Of a DNA stretch of 42,257 nt, positions 10,088 through 19,812 are shown piece by piece. The stretch's first letter is position 1, and every line of letters begins with the position of its first letter. The notes under the pieces are model-generated. The model was not told the DNA's origin. It did not search any database and saw only the letters and a program-made list of their open reading frames with translations. A program made the translations under genes and the position numbers. This DNA is from an uncultured Pseudomonadota bacterium (GTDB lineage Bacteria; Pseudomonadota; Gammaproteobacteria; Burkholderiales; Methylophilaceae): contig CAIRXI010000161.1 in NCBI GenBank assembly GCA_903882525.1, forward strand, positions 1 to 42,257. Reading direction: 5' to 3'.

Positions 10088-10121
10088 AAAAAAGCCACTC
10101 AAAACTTTAAGTGGCTTTCTT
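10088..10121 (-). terminator. Rho-independent terminator downstream of the cytochrome c5 gene
   Basis: AAAGCCACT...AGTGGCTTT stem with flanking A/T runs, between the 10153 stop and apaH start. Confidence 0.75.
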
Positions 10122-10152
10122 AATATCATTTTTATAATGTCCGAAAAACAGA

Positions 10153-10641
10153 TTATTTAAAAGCGGCTCCTCCAGCATTAGCCATATAAACCACTGCATT
10201 TGAAACCTCATTGTCAGACAAGCTTGAATTACCACCTTTAGCAGGCATGCTGCGAATACCATTCGTTGCATGACTGATCAAAGTTGCTTGGCCTTGTGCA
10301 ATGCGAGGTTTCCATGCATCTTTATCACCAATCTTAGGTGCATTCATCAGACCGGCAGCATGACACATAGAACAAACGGCCTTAACGACTTCTTCACCTG
10401 TTTTATCAACATGCGGACCTGCATCTGCAACGGCAACAACAACCGTAGCTACTGGTTTAATATTTTCTAAGACTGCTGCAGAAGTATCTGCAACAACTGG
10501 AGCTGGTGCTGGCGCCGCGGCTGGACTAGCTGACTTGGCAATTAAGGCAATAATCAACGTGAGGGCTAAGATAGCGCCAGGAATCACCAACATTAATTGC
10601 ACGAAGGTAGAAGCTTTATATTCAGTATTGTTATCGCTCAT
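10153..10641 (-). CDS. Cytochrome c5 family protein
   Basis: N-terminal TM, Ala/Pro linker, CSMCH heme-binding motif, SMPAKGG axial Met region. Confidence 0.9.
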   Translation of the reverse strand: MSDNNTEYKASTFVQLMLVIPGAILALTLIIALIAKSASPAAAPAPAPVVADTSAAVLENIKPVATVVVAVADAGPHVDKTGEEVVKAVCSMCHAAGLMNAPKIGDKDAWKPRIAQGQATLISHATNGIRSMPAKGGNSSLSDNEVSNAVVYMANAGGAAFK

Positions 10642-10747
10642 TACAGTTCATTCCTATGGTTAATTTTAGTTTTCGCTATTATACCTGTTCATAGCCGCAG
10701 GTAAAAGTCCATGAAATCCAGCGCTTTGCTATAATGCTGCTTCACAA

Positions 10748-10824
10748 GCGCCCGTAGCTCAGCTGGATAGAGTGTTGGTTTCCGAAGCCAAAGGTCCCGC
10801 GTTCGAATCGCGGCGGGCGCACCA
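10748..10824 (+). tRNA. tRNA-Arg (anticodon CCG)
   Basis: GCGCCCG...CGGGCGC acceptor stem, anticodon loop TTCCGAA, T-loop GTTCGAATC, encoded CCA. Confidence 0.97.
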
Positions 10825-10892
10825 AATACTTAGTCCTTTAAAACCTAAAGCCGTATTGTAAGCAACAGTTTTTCGCAAGCAAAGCGTTAAGA

Positions 10893-11792
10893 CTAGAAGC
10901 GCCAGTAGTGATCTACCAATAACGCGGCAAATAACAATGTTAAGTAAAGTATTGAATACTTGAACGTACTTTTTGCCAAATCATCTGAGTAATTTCTATA
11001 CAAGCCAATCACGTAAGCCAAAAATACGGCATCCAGAATAAAGGCGGCAAGCAGGTAAATCAAACCACTCATACCCATACCATAAGGCATCAGGGATACT
11101 GCAATTAAAATAATGGTGTAGAGCAGAATATGCAATAAGGTAAAAGCCTCACCATGGGTCACTGGCAACATAGGCATGCCGACCTTTGCGTACTCTTCTC
11201 GTCTGTATAAAGCTAGCGCCCAAAAATGCGGAGGGGTCCAAGCAAAAATAATTAGAAACATAATGAGCGCCTCTGGTGACACAGTATTGGTCACCGCTGC
11301 CCAGCCTAGAATCGGCGGCATGGCACCTGAAGCCCCACCAATCACAATATTCATCGGTGTGGCTGGCTTTAAAAATACAGTATAAATGACGGCATACCCG
11401 ACAAATGTGCCCAAGGTCAGCCACATGGTGAGTTCATTTACGTAAAAATACAAAATAGCTAAGCCACTACCACCTAACAGGGTAGCAAACACCATGGTTT
11501 GTTTTGAAGACACATTGCCTGTAGGAATAGCACGTCCACGGGTACGCGCCATAATCGCATCAATTTTATGTTCAATCAGGCAGTTAAATGCCGCAGCTGC
11601 CCCTGATGCAAAGGCAATGCCGACTGTGGTGGCTAACAAAATCTGGAGCGGAACCATTCCAGGCGTGGCTAGAAACATACCTATCATTGCTGTAAAAACA
11701 ATCAGCGAGGTGACTCTTGGTTTGCACAATGAGAAAAAGCTCTTAAGGCTTAAACCCATGCTGCTCTTAGTTGTGGTTGCTGCAATACTCAT
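10893..11792 (-). CDS. ctaB: Protoheme IX farnesyltransferase (heme O synthase)
   Basis: [73 protein letters not shown]. Confidence 0.96.
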   Translation of the reverse strand: MSIAATTTKSSMGLSLKSFFSLCKPRVTSLIVFTAMIGMFLATPGMVPLQILLATTVGIAFASGAAAAFNCLIEHKIDAIMARTRGRAIPTGNVSSKQTMVFATLLGGSGLAILYFYVNELTMWLTLGTFVGYAVIYTVFLKPATPMNIVIGGASGAMPPILGWAAVTNTVSPEALIMFLIIFAWTPPHFWALALYRREEYAKVGMPMLPVTHGEAFTLLHILLYTIILIAVSLMPYGMGMSGLIYLLAAFILDAVFLAYVIGLYRNYSDDLAKSTFKYSILYLTLLFAALLVDHYWRF

Positions 11793-11867
11793 AAATCTCT
11801 CACACTTTTAATCAATTAGGGCTACGACTTAATAGTTCAGAATAATAGCCATTAGTAACAGGGATAA

Positions 11868-12887
11868 TTATCGATACGTCTTAGTAATTTTAGAGTTCAA
11901 CACGACTAAAATAATAACTAATAGCCCTGCTGTAAAATTGTGTGCTACGGCCAAAACTAATGGCAGATGCAATACTAGGTTGGCAATACCTAATCCTATT
12001 TGGGCGAAAAGCACTGCTAATAGTGCAAATCCTAGTTGTTTTAACTGCCAGTATTTTAATACATTTAAGCCAATAAACCCCAAATAAATCAATGTGATCA
12101 GTGCCCCTAGTCTATGCGTCCACTGTATAGCAGTGATAGAAGCTAGGCTTAGTGCACCGCCACTTGAACTTTGTCCTAAATCTCGCACCATATGGAATGC
12201 ATCTTTGAAATCCATCTCAGGCAACCACAAGCCATGACAGGTTGGAAAGTCAGTGCAAGCGAGTGCGGCATAATTAGTACTAGTCCAACCACCCAAGAAA
12301 ATCTGCATAAAGATAATCAACAACGCAAAGCGAATTGCAGTTTTCAAGCGCTCTGATTTGACTATACTCGTAGAGGAATTACCCCAATGCCTATGCGCTA
12401 ACCAAGTCATCATAGCTAATGTTGTCATTCCTCCCAGTAGATGGGCGCTAACGATTACTGGCTTAAGCAACAAGGTTACTGTCCACATACCGAGCATGGC
12501 TTGAAACCCTATTAGCAATACTAAGAAAGTAGGCAGCCAGGCAGAAACTTTGATTTCTCGTCTGGCGCGCCAAGCGAGCGTGCCCAGAGCCAACACGATC
12601 AAACCTAGCGTACCTGCCAAATAGCGATGTACCATTTCTCGCCAAGCTTTTCCTACAAGAACAGTACTATGTGGGTATATAGTTTGTGCGTTTTGAATGG
12701 CTGTTTCACTTTGGGGCACGGTTAAAGTTCCGTAACAACCTGGCCAGTCTGGACAACCCAAGCCAGCATCAGTCAAGCGGACATATGCGCCTAGGACAAC
12801 AACACATAAGGCCAAAATAACACCGACAAGGACTAGCACTCTGAATAGTCGAAAACTTCTGTTTTGGTATTGCATAGATTGACCCAT
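11868..12887 (-). CDS. ctaA: Heme A synthase (COX15/CtaA)
   Basis: GAYVRLTDAGLGCPDWPGCYG, MVHRYLAGTLGL, GGWTSTNYAALACTDFPTCHGLW, THRLGALITL. Confidence 0.95.
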   Translation of the reverse strand: MGQSMQYQNRSFRLFRVLVLVGVILALCVVVLGAYVRLTDAGLGCPDWPGCYGTLTVPQSETAIQNAQTIYPHSTVLVGKAWREMVHRYLAGTLGLIVLALGTLAWRARREIKVSAWLPTFLVLLIGFQAMLGMWTVTLLLKPVIVSAHLLGGMTTLAMMTWLAHRHWGNSSTSIVKSERLKTAIRFALLIIFMQIFLGGWTSTNYAALACTDFPTCHGLWLPEMDFKDAFHMVRDLGQSSSGGALSLASITAIQWTHRLGALITLIYLGFIGLNVLKYWQLKQLGFALLAVLFAQIGLGIANLVLHLPLVLAVAHNFTAGLLVIILVVLNSKITKTYR

Positions 12888-12888
12888 C

Positions 12889-13500
12889 TCAGCCTGCCCA
12901 AGAGTATCTTAATAATCGAATTAGATCTTTACGCACATCGGCAAGTGGCACTGCGGATTGATAACTCATCATTAAGTGTCCCAGTGGATCTACCAAATAC
13001 AGGCGATTACTAGCCATGACACTTTCATCTTTAAGCTGAAACTGTTGGGACAAATTGACTGCCTCGGCCACGGGCTGATTAATGATGAATAAGTCCGGAA
13101 AGTCATTTTTAATAGCAGTAACATCCTGCATTGAAGTAATTAATACACGCTGTGCACGTGGCATATCTTTATATAAGGACACATGCAATTGACGCATATC
13201 ATGAAGCCTATCTAAGCATATTTTCTGGCAGTCAGCTGTTACATAGACAATACTCCAACGCTCTTTCCAAAAAAGCGGCATAAGCAATTTAGCATCATTA
13301 GTTTTGAGCTCTGTGGATTGACTTAATAAACGAGGTGGCGTGACCAACTCTCCTAAACTACCACCGTTTGGCTTCCAATTTAGCTGATACATCATGACCA
13401 CCACAATAATGGGCACTATAAAAAATATAAGCATGTACACAAATACCATACGCCCTTTTCTTTGCATTTCTTGCTCTGATATATGAATGTCGTTTTGCAT
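12889..13500 (-). CDS. Membrane-anchored Sco-like cytochrome oxidase assembly-type protein
   Basis: Single TM, then thioredoxin-like region with CQKIC (CxxxC) and RLYLVDPLGHLMMSY; inside the cox cluster. ATG at 13500 preferred over the track start. Confidence 0.7.
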   Translation of the reverse strand: MQNDIHISEQEMQRKGRMVFVYMLIFFIVPIIVVVMMYQLNWKPNGGSLGELVTPPRLLSQSTELKTNDAKLLMPLFWKERWSIVYVTADCQKICLDRLHDMRQLHVSLYKDMPRAQRVLITSMQDVTAIKNDFPDLFIINQPVAEAVNLSQQFQLKDESVMASNRLYLVDPLGHLMMSYQSAVPLADVRKDLIRLLRYSWAG

Positions 13501-13556
13501 CTTGTACTCTTTCAATAAAGTGATATCTGTTATTAAAAACAACTTATATTAAAAAT

Positions 13557-14318
13557 CTAAATTACTTCTTTAGGCTTAACTATTATTACGCTCATATAGA
13601 GATAGATAAGTAAAGTTGCTAAAGCAAATCCGAACCATTGGTAGGCATACCCGATATGAGTTGCGATTCTTTCTGCCGGCACTTGCCAGTTACGAACAAA
13701 ACCGCCCGCATCACTATTTTTATCTAACTTTATGGCCATAGGTGACACTTCAAAGGGGGCAGTACGCCTGTAGAGCTCCATATCCATATGCTGCCAAACT
13801 GTTGCTATTGAAGACTTCTTGTTAGCCGGCTCTTTATTTTCTAGCGTAAAAATCTTTTTACTTGGCACCCAAACTTGACCAGTCAAAGTTTGCTGCGATG
13901 TAGGCGTAGTAAATTGGGGCAATTCTGTATGGGTATCTTTACCTAGAATCCAACCGCGATTAACGAGCACATACTGTGAAGTTTGATTGATTTTTAGTGG
14001 CGTAATAACATTAAAACCGACACGATTCCCTTCCACCTGATTATCTAAAAGGAACTGATACTTTGGTGCATAAACGCCTGTTACCTTTATTTTTTTATAA
14101 TTCCAAGCCTCAACATCTATCACTTGCAATGGGAAATCGAGTGCAGCCCCAACCTCAGCCTGATTATAAGCAGCTTGTATCGAAAGTTTTAGCTGCGCTT
14201 TATTGTATTGCCATAGCCCAAATTTAATAAAAAGTGGAATGCAGACTATCGTCAGTATGGTTCCGAGTATTGTAGGCTTGAAACTAAAGCGGTACTTTCT
14301 AAATTGAGTGATGTTCAT
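13557..14318 (-). CDS. SURF1 family cytochrome oxidase assembly protein
   Basis: FIKFGLWQYNKAQLK, VNRGWILG, HIGYAYQWFGFALATLLIYLY; typical SURF1 two-TM architecture. Confidence 0.92.
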   Translation of the reverse strand: MNITQFRKYRFSFKPTILGTILTIVCIPLFIKFGLWQYNKAQLKLSIQAAYNQAEVGAALDFPLQVIDVEAWNYKKIKVTGVYAPKYQFLLDNQVEGNRVGFNVITPLKINQTSQYVLVNRGWILGKDTHTELPQFTTPTSQQTLTGQVWVPSKKIFTLENKEPANKKSSIATVWQHMDMELYRRTAPFEVSPMAIKLDKNSDAGGFVRNWQVPAERIATHIGYAYQWFGFALATLLIYLYMSVIIVKPKEVI

Positions 14319-14379
14319 AATTGCAATTGTTTAATACTCGTCTCATAATGCACATTCAAAATACAAATTGGACAGCATC

Positions 14380-14583
14380 ATGTTAATAAAGGTCATCATA
14401 GTTTTAACTTTAATTGTAATTGTAGGCAGTTTATTTTCTGCTTTATTCTTTTTAGTTAAAGATAAAAGCGGTGCTGAAAGAACCGTTAAAGCACTGACAA
14501 TAAGAATTGGGCTTTCAATCTCACTCTTTATACTATTAATGCTCGGCTATTATTTTGGCATAATTGGTCACACACATATATAA
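14380..14583 (+). CDS. Twin-transmembrane small protein, DUF2909-like
   Basis: MLIKVIIVLTLIVIVGSLFSALFFLVKDKSGAERTVKALTIRIGLSISLFILLMLGYYFGII; located between surf1 and ctaE as usual for betaproteobacterial cox clusters. Confidence 0.8.
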   Translation: MLIKVIIVLTLIVIVGSLFSALFFLVKDKSGAERTVKALTIRIGLSISLFILLMLGYYFGIIGHTHI

Positions 14584-14628
14584 GCAGATTTAATAATTTG
14601 AGCTGATCGTTATTTGTGCTTATAAAAT

Positions 14629-14660
14629 AAAAAGGGCGATGCTAATGCATCGCCCTTTTT
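14629..14660. terminator. Bidirectional rho-independent terminator
   Basis: Perfect 14-bp stem AAAAAGGGCGATGC-TAAT-GCATCGCCCTTTTT between convergent DUF2909 and ctaE. Confidence 0.92.
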
Positions 14661-14671
14661 ATTAACTTACA

Positions 14672-15577
14672 TTAGAGCCAATAAACAAAGATGAAAAGGC
14701 CTAACCAGACAACATCCACAAAGTGCCAATACCAAGCCACACCTTCAAAACCAAAGTGATGCTCAGGCGTAAAATGCCCCTTCATGCAACGAATTAGAAT
14801 AACAATCAACATAATTGTACCTAAGGTCACATGGAAGCCATGGAAACCAGTCAACATAAAGAAAGTCGCGCCATAAGCACCACTACCTAAAGTCAAACCC
14901 ATTTCAGTATATGCTTCATGATATTCAAATGACTGACAAACTAAAAAGGCAATACCGAGAAGTACAGTCAGCAACATCCCTGCAATCAATTGATTGCGAT
15001 TATTTTTAATTAATGCCCAGTGCGCCCAAGTAATGGTGGCGCCAGAAGTTAATAAGAGCATCGTATTAATTGCCGGCAAACCCCAAGCACCCATAGGCTC
15101 TAATTTTCCTGGGTGATATTCAACTCCAAGCACCGTTCCGCCAGGACCTGCTGAAGGCCATGCGCCTAGAAAATCTTTATAAGGCGTAAACAATGGATCA
15201 AAACCTGCTAAGTCTGGCACAGATAATATTCTCATATAGAATAACGCACCAAAAAAAGCTGCGAAGAAAGCTATTTCTGAGCAGATAAATACGATCATAC
15301 CGATACGGAAAGACTTATCTTCCCAATGCTTAAATTGGCCGGTAATGCTCTCCGTAATAATCGTGCCCATCCACTTAAACACCATGCCGATGATAATCGC
15401 GGCGCCTATGTACATCATCCATTTACCTGGGGCTTGGAGATAAGCTAAGTCCTTACTTTTATCGGTCGCAACCGTAAAAATAAAACCTGAGGCTAGCGTT
15501 AGCAAGCCCGCAGATATAACCGCCGGATATACACTACCGTGAGGTACGTAATAATGATTGTTTGAATGTGTCGCCAT
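14672..15577 (-). CDS. ctaE: Cytochrome c oxidase subunit III
   Basis: HYYVPHGSVYPAVISAG, FICSEIAFFAAFFGALFYMR, TGFHGFHVTLGTIML, WYWHFVDVVWLGLFIFVYWL. Confidence 0.96.
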   Translation of the reverse strand: MATHSNNHYYVPHGSVYPAVISAGLLTLASGFIFTVATDKSKDLAYLQAPGKWMMYIGAAIIIGMVFKWMGTIITESITGQFKHWEDKSFRIGMIVFICSEIAFFAAFFGALFYMRILSVPDLAGFDPLFTPYKDFLGAWPSAGPGGTVLGVEYHPGKLEPMGAWGLPAINTMLLLTSGATITWAHWALIKNNRNQLIAGMLLTVLLGIAFLVCQSFEYHEAYTEMGLTLGSGAYGATFFMLTGFHGFHVTLGTIMLIVILIRCMKGHFTPEHHFGFEGVAWYWHFVDVVWLGLFIFVYWL

Positions 15578-15678
15578 GCATTGACTCCCGTGCATTTTTT
15601 ATAATTCTATTAAATTTGCAATGGCTAATTACCGCCATTACCTCGCCTTAAACAACTATCTTTTTTTGCAACATAAAA

Positions 15679-16251
15679 CTACTTATCTAGCTTAACTGCC
15701 GGAAAAAATGCATATGACAATGTCATCTCAGAAACATCTTTAGGCAATTCAGGACTTACATAAAACCGTAAAGGCATTTCCTTCTCTTCGCCAGGCTTTA
15801 ATGACTGTCTGACAAAACAAAAACACTCAATTTTCTTAAGATTAGAGGCTGCAATACCAGGCGTGACACTTGGCACAGCTTGCCCAGCTACAACTTCATT
15901 TGTCGTATTTTTCGCAACGAAAATTACAGTTTCTATTTGCCCTGGATGCAATCTAACACTTGATTGCTTAGGATAAAAATTCCAGCCCAATCCTGGCATA
16001 ACATTTGTTGTAAATTGAACATCTACCCAGCGAGTATTATCAACTTTTGTATTCCCTGACTCAGCCGCTGTAGTATTGGTTTTTCCGTTCAAACCGGATA
16101 TGGTGCATAAAACGTTATATAAAGGAACCAATGCAAAAGCGAACAAGATGGCACCAATAACTAACCATATTAACTTACGTACTAGCTTCTTATTCTTTAC
16201 GTCTAGTTGCTGCTTGGCTGTAGGCGCTTTACCTTCGTCTAATGATGCCAT
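15679..16251 (-). CDS. ctaG: Cytochrome c oxidase assembly protein CtaG/Cox11
   Basis: PLYNVLCTISGLNGKT, FTTNVMPGLGWNFYP, IECFCFVRQSLKPGEEKEMPLRFYVSPELP. ATG at 16251 (MASLDEGK) preferred. Confidence 0.94.
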   Translation of the reverse strand: MASLDEGKAPTAKQQLDVKNKKLVRKLIWLVIGAILFAFALVPLYNVLCTISGLNGKTNTTAAESGNTKVDNTRWVDVQFTTNVMPGLGWNFYPKQSSVRLHPGQIETVIFVAKNTTNEVVAGQAVPSVTPGIAASNLKKIECFCFVRQSLKPGEEKEMPLRFYVSPELPKDVSEMTLSYAFFPAVKLDK

Positions 16252-16352
16252 ATTGTAAACATCGATACGACATACCAAATTAAAGCAACGCCACCTAATA
16301 TATATGCAATTTTCTTGCTACTGCCTTTTGCACCCGTTTCTTTATTGTCCAT
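16239..16352 (-). CDS. Cytochrome oxidase small assembly protein (37 aa)
   Basis: Manual translation MDNKETGAKGSSKKIAYILGGVALIWYVVSMFTIWHH*; single TM; between ctaD and ctaG, overlapping the ctaG start by 13 nt. Not in the ORF track (too short). Confidence 0.75.
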   Translation of the reverse strand: MDNKETGAKGSSKKIAYILGGVALIWYVVSMFTIWHH

Positions 16353-16361
16353 ATTTTTCCA

Positions 16362-16405
16362 AACAAAACCCAGCCTAACCTTGCTTAAAAGTAAGGCCGG
16401 TTTTT
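16362..16405 (-). terminator. Possible intra-operon terminator/attenuator or RNA-processing hairpin after ctaD
   Basis: Minus strand AAAACCGGCCU...AGGCUGGGUUUUGUUU: about 11-bp imperfect stem with one G-U and one bulge, followed by a U-rich tract. Confidence 0.45.
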
Positions 16406-16410
16406 ATATT

Positions 16411-18003
16411 CTATTTAACCGTCGGTTGTTCTGTGAAGCTATGGTATGGCGGTGGTGATGGTAGTGTCCATTCCAAACCCTTTGCACCTTCCCACACTTG
16501 ATCAGTCGCTTTTTTACCACCTCTAGCGCAACTGACAATGTTATAAACAAATAACAATTGTGAGAAACCAAGTACAAAGGCTGCAATTGATGAAATCATA
16601 TTGAATTCAGCGAACTGCAAAGCGTAGTCAGGAATACGACGTGGCATCCCAGCCAGACCTAAGAAGAATTGAGGAATAAAGGTTAAGTTGAATGATATAG
16701 CAGTCAACCAGAAATGTAATTTACCTAATTTCTCACTATACATATGACCAGTCATTTTAGGTAACCAGTAATACGTGCCGGCCATGATACCCATGATGCC
16801 ACCAGCAAACAGTGTGTAATGAAAATGCGCCACTACAAAATAACTATTGTGGTATTGCGCATCTGCAGCAACGTCAGCTAGCACTAAACCAGTTAACCCA
16901 CCGATACCGAACAAGATAATCCAGCCCACTGCAAATAGCATTGGTGTTTCAAAGCTCATAGAGCCTTTCCACATAGTTTTGATCCAGCAAAAGAACAGTA
17001 CTGCTAAAGGCAGGGAAATTGCCATTGTGCTATACATAAAGTACAGCAATGCTGGTACTGGCATACCTGCTGTGAAGAAGTGATGTGCCCATACAACAAC
17101 AGCTAAAGCACCAATTGCCCACAATGAGTAAACTTGCGCTTTGTAGCCGTACATCGGCTTACGTGAGAATGTTTCAAGAATTTGTGGAATGAAACCCCAT
17201 ACTGGTAGCAACAAAATATAAACTTCCGGGTGACCAAAGAACCAAAATAAATGCTGGAACATAATTGGGTCGCCACCGCCAGCTGCATCAAAGAAGTGTG
17301 TGCCAAAATGACGATCTGTTAATAACATAGTTACCGCACCAGCTAATACTGGAATAGTAGCGATTAGTAAGAATGCAGTAATTAACCAACCCCATGCAAA
17401 CATAGGCATTTTCATTAACGTCATGCCAGGTGCGCGCATATTGAATAAAGTCACAATAATGTTGATAGAACCCAACACTGATGAGATACCCAGTAAATGC
17501 ACTGCAAAAATAGCAAAGTCAACACCAATGCCGCCTTGCACTGACAATGGTGGGTAGAAAGTCCAACCCGTAGCTAAGGCACCATCACCAATACCGAATA
17601 ACGCTAACGTGAACGGTAAAGTTAAAAGAATGGCTGAAGGGGGCAGTAACCAGAAACCCCAGTTATTCAAACGTGGTAAAGCCATATCTGGAGCACCAAT
17701 TTGCAGTGGAATCATCCAGTTAGCAAAACCAGTAGCTGCCGGCATTAATGCTGCAAAAATCATCACCAGCGCATGTACGCCAATCAACTGATTAAAAAAC
17801 TCCGGATTTAATAGCTGCAATCCCGGCTGAAATAATTCAGCACGAATCGCTAAAATCATGCTGCCGCCCACAAAAAACATGATCAGCGAAAAAGTTAGGT
17901 ACATCGTACCAATGTCTTTATGGTTAGTCGTTGTTAGCCAACGCATAATTCCCGCAGGATGATCATGATGCTCTTCATGATGTGCTACCGTTGTTGTACT
18001 CAC
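16411..18003 (-). CDS. ctaD: Cytochrome c oxidase subunit I
   Basis: WLTTTNHKDIGTMYL, FWFFGHPEVYILLLPVWGF, HHFFTAGM, YFVVAHFHYTLFAGG. Confidence 0.98.
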   Translation of the reverse strand: MSTTTVAHHEEHHDHPAGIMRWLTTTNHKDIGTMYLTFSLIMFFVGGSMILAIRAELFQPGLQLLNPEFFNQLIGVHALVMIFAALMPAATGFANWMIPLQIGAPDMALPRLNNWGFWLLPPSAILLTLPFTLALFGIGDGALATGWTFYPPLSVQGGIGVDFAIFAVHLLGISSVLGSINIIVTLFNMRAPGMTLMKMPMFAWGWLITAFLLIATIPVLAGAVTMLLTDRHFGTHFFDAAGGGDPIMFQHLFWFFGHPEVYILLLPVWGFIPQILETFSRKPMYGYKAQVYSLWAIGALAVVVWAHHFFTAGMPVPALLYFMYSTMAISLPLAVLFFCWIKTMWKGSMSFETPMLFAVGWIILFGIGGLTGLVLADVAADAQYHNSYFVVAHFHYTLFAGGIMGIMAGTYYWLPKMTGHMYSEKLGKLHFWLTAISFNLTFIPQFFLGLAGMPRRIPDYALQFAEFNMISSIAAFVLGFSQLLFVYNIVSCARGGKKATDQVWEGAKGLEWTLPSPPPYHSFTEQPTVK

Positions 18004-18093
18004 TGCCTTCTCCTAATTACGCAAACAAAATAATTACTATCTATTAAACATTGCCATCGAACAATGCAACCTTGGCATTTATGAAACTATCGC

Positions 18094-19266
18094 TTACTGG
18101 CGTGCCGCCTTAACTTGTGCTGGTTGCAATACATCGCCAACACTATTACCTAAAGCATTACGCTCGTAAGTAATAACCGCTGCAATTTCAGTGTCATTTA
18201 GTAACGCTTTCCATGAAGGCATTACACGCACTCCGTTTAGGACACGATCTAAATGACTATCTTTAAGGTATTTCCCGTCAGCACCAAAAATTGGACCGTT
18301 AGCAATTTTACTTCCAGTTAGTGCAGGGAATGCAGGCGGTAAACCAGCGCCAGATACTTGATGACATACTGCACAGTTTTTCTCGTAGACGCCCTTACCC
18401 GTTGCTACTAGGTCTTCTTTTGTCCACTCTTTATCTGCACCTGCTGAGGCTTTGGACAACTCTTCTTTCTTAGCTGCAACCCAAACTTTAAATTCCTCCA
18501 TAGGAACTGCATCAACCACAATAGGCATATAACCATGGCCCTTACCGCACAATTCTTTACATTGACCACGATAGGTTCCGGCCCTATCCACTTGCACCCA
18601 AGTTTCACGTAGGAAGCCAGGCACAGCAACGCGTGAAGAACCAAATTGTGGCACCCACCAGTTATGTAATACATCCGTTGCAGTCATTAGTACTCGTACT
18701 TTTTCACCCACTGGCAGCACTAAACGATTATCAACTTCAAGCAAGTAGTCGGCATCTTTTACGCCCTGAAAACCTTTTTCTGTTTGTTCTTTTGGTGTTG
18801 ATAAATTACTGACGAATTTAATGCCTTTAGCATCGCCATCCATATACTCATACTGCCAACGCCATTGCGAACCAGTAATCTTAATCACCATAGTGGCTTT
18901 ATCTCTCGTATCTTCCATCATAATTACACTGTGATAGGCGGGTATACCCATAATCACAAAGTCAATCAATAAAAGTATTGCGAAAGGGATCAGTGTCCAA
19001 AAAATCTCTACTGCAGTGGAAGGTGCTTTATCTGCAACTGGTTTGTATGATTTGCTTTTTCTATGGGCAAATATTGAATAAATCATGATCGCTAGAACGA
19101 CAATGAAAATAATCCCTGTAATCGTCATAAATTTATTATGCACATGCAACGTATCCAACGCCATCGGGGTCGCAGGTAAAGGGAAATTCCAAGAGTAATC
19201 TGCATACGCATTAAGCGAAGCGAGCATTGCTAAAACGCCTAAGCCAATTTTTCTAAAACCTTGCAT
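18094..19266 (-). CDS. ctaC: Cytochrome c oxidase subunit II fused to a C-terminal cytochrome c domain
   Basis: CuA motif GQCKELCGKGHGYMPIVV and C-terminal heme motif CAVCHQ with axial Met region VMPSWKALL. Confidence 0.97.
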   Translation of the reverse strand: MQGFRKIGLGVLAMLASLNAYADYSWNFPLPATPMALDTLHVHNKFMTITGIIFIVVLAIMIYSIFAHRKSKSYKPVADKAPSTAVEIFWTLIPFAILLLIDFVIMGIPAYHSVIMMEDTRDKATMVIKITGSQWRWQYEYMDGDAKGIKFVSNLSTPKEQTEKGFQGVKDADYLLEVDNRLVLPVGEKVRVLMTATDVLHNWWVPQFGSSRVAVPGFLRETWVQVDRAGTYRGQCKELCGKGHGYMPIVVDAVPMEEFKVWVAAKKEELSKASAGADKEWTKEDLVATGKGVYEKNCAVCHQVSGAGLPPAFPALTGSKIANGPIFGADGKYLKDSHLDRVLNGVRVMPSWKALLNDTEIAAVITYERNALGNSVGDVLQPAQVKAARQ

Positions 19267-19286
19267 AACACTTGCTCCAAAACTAA

Positions 19287-19766
19287 TTAATAAATATTTC
19301 TTAATTTTTCTCTGAGCTCACGCGCAAACATTGTGCGTTGCCCATCATTTATAAAATACTTGCCAAACTCAACTTCTTTACCATGAGAACTAATGAATAG
19401 CCCTCTTTTACTACTTTTACCTTTACCCTGCATGACGTCACGCACACTTATTTGTGCCCAATAGCGCTGAAATATCGCCATCGTAAAATCTTTATCATTC
19501 TTTTTCTCTACGATGACATCATCACCAACTATCGTAATGCTTTCATAATCATCTGAATGCAGATACACGCTATAAAAAGCGTAAGCCAATGCCAAGATTT
19601 CGATACCTGCGAATGGCAATACCAGCCAAGCGCCAATAAGCGCGAAACCAACAGAAACCGCTAAAACAATCACAAACAATGCCATCACCACCTTCACGCT
19701 ACCCTCAGGTGAAAGCGAGTTGTTCGGCCTTAAAATTATTTTATTAACGTGATCTAATGCTTCCAC
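19287..19766 (-). CDS. DUF2244-like membrane protein
   Basis: LRPNNSLSPEGSVKVVMALFVIVLAVSVGFALIGAWLVLPFAGIEILALAYAFYSV typical of DUF2244; just upstream of ctaC. Confidence 0.85.
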   Translation of the reverse strand: MEALDHVNKIILRPNNSLSPEGSVKVVMALFVIVLAVSVGFALIGAWLVLPFAGIEILALAYAFYSVYLHSDDYESITIVGDDVIVEKKNDKDFTMAIFQRYWAQISVRDVMQGKGKSSKRGLFISSHGKEVEFGKYFINDGQRTMFARELREKLRNIY

Positions 19767-19812
19767 ACATTACCTTTGGGTTAACAAATTTAAACTTAAC
19801 ATGTGCTTGGTA

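Noticed and set aside
11494-11811. 105-aa plus-strand ORF opposite ctaB
   Set aside because: Antisense overlap with a strongly supported gene; hydrophobic composition explained by complementing membrane-protein codons.
15620-15639. AATGGC-N8-GCCATT inverted repeat between ctaG and ctaE
   Set aside because: Only 6-bp arms; expected by chance, no supporting context.
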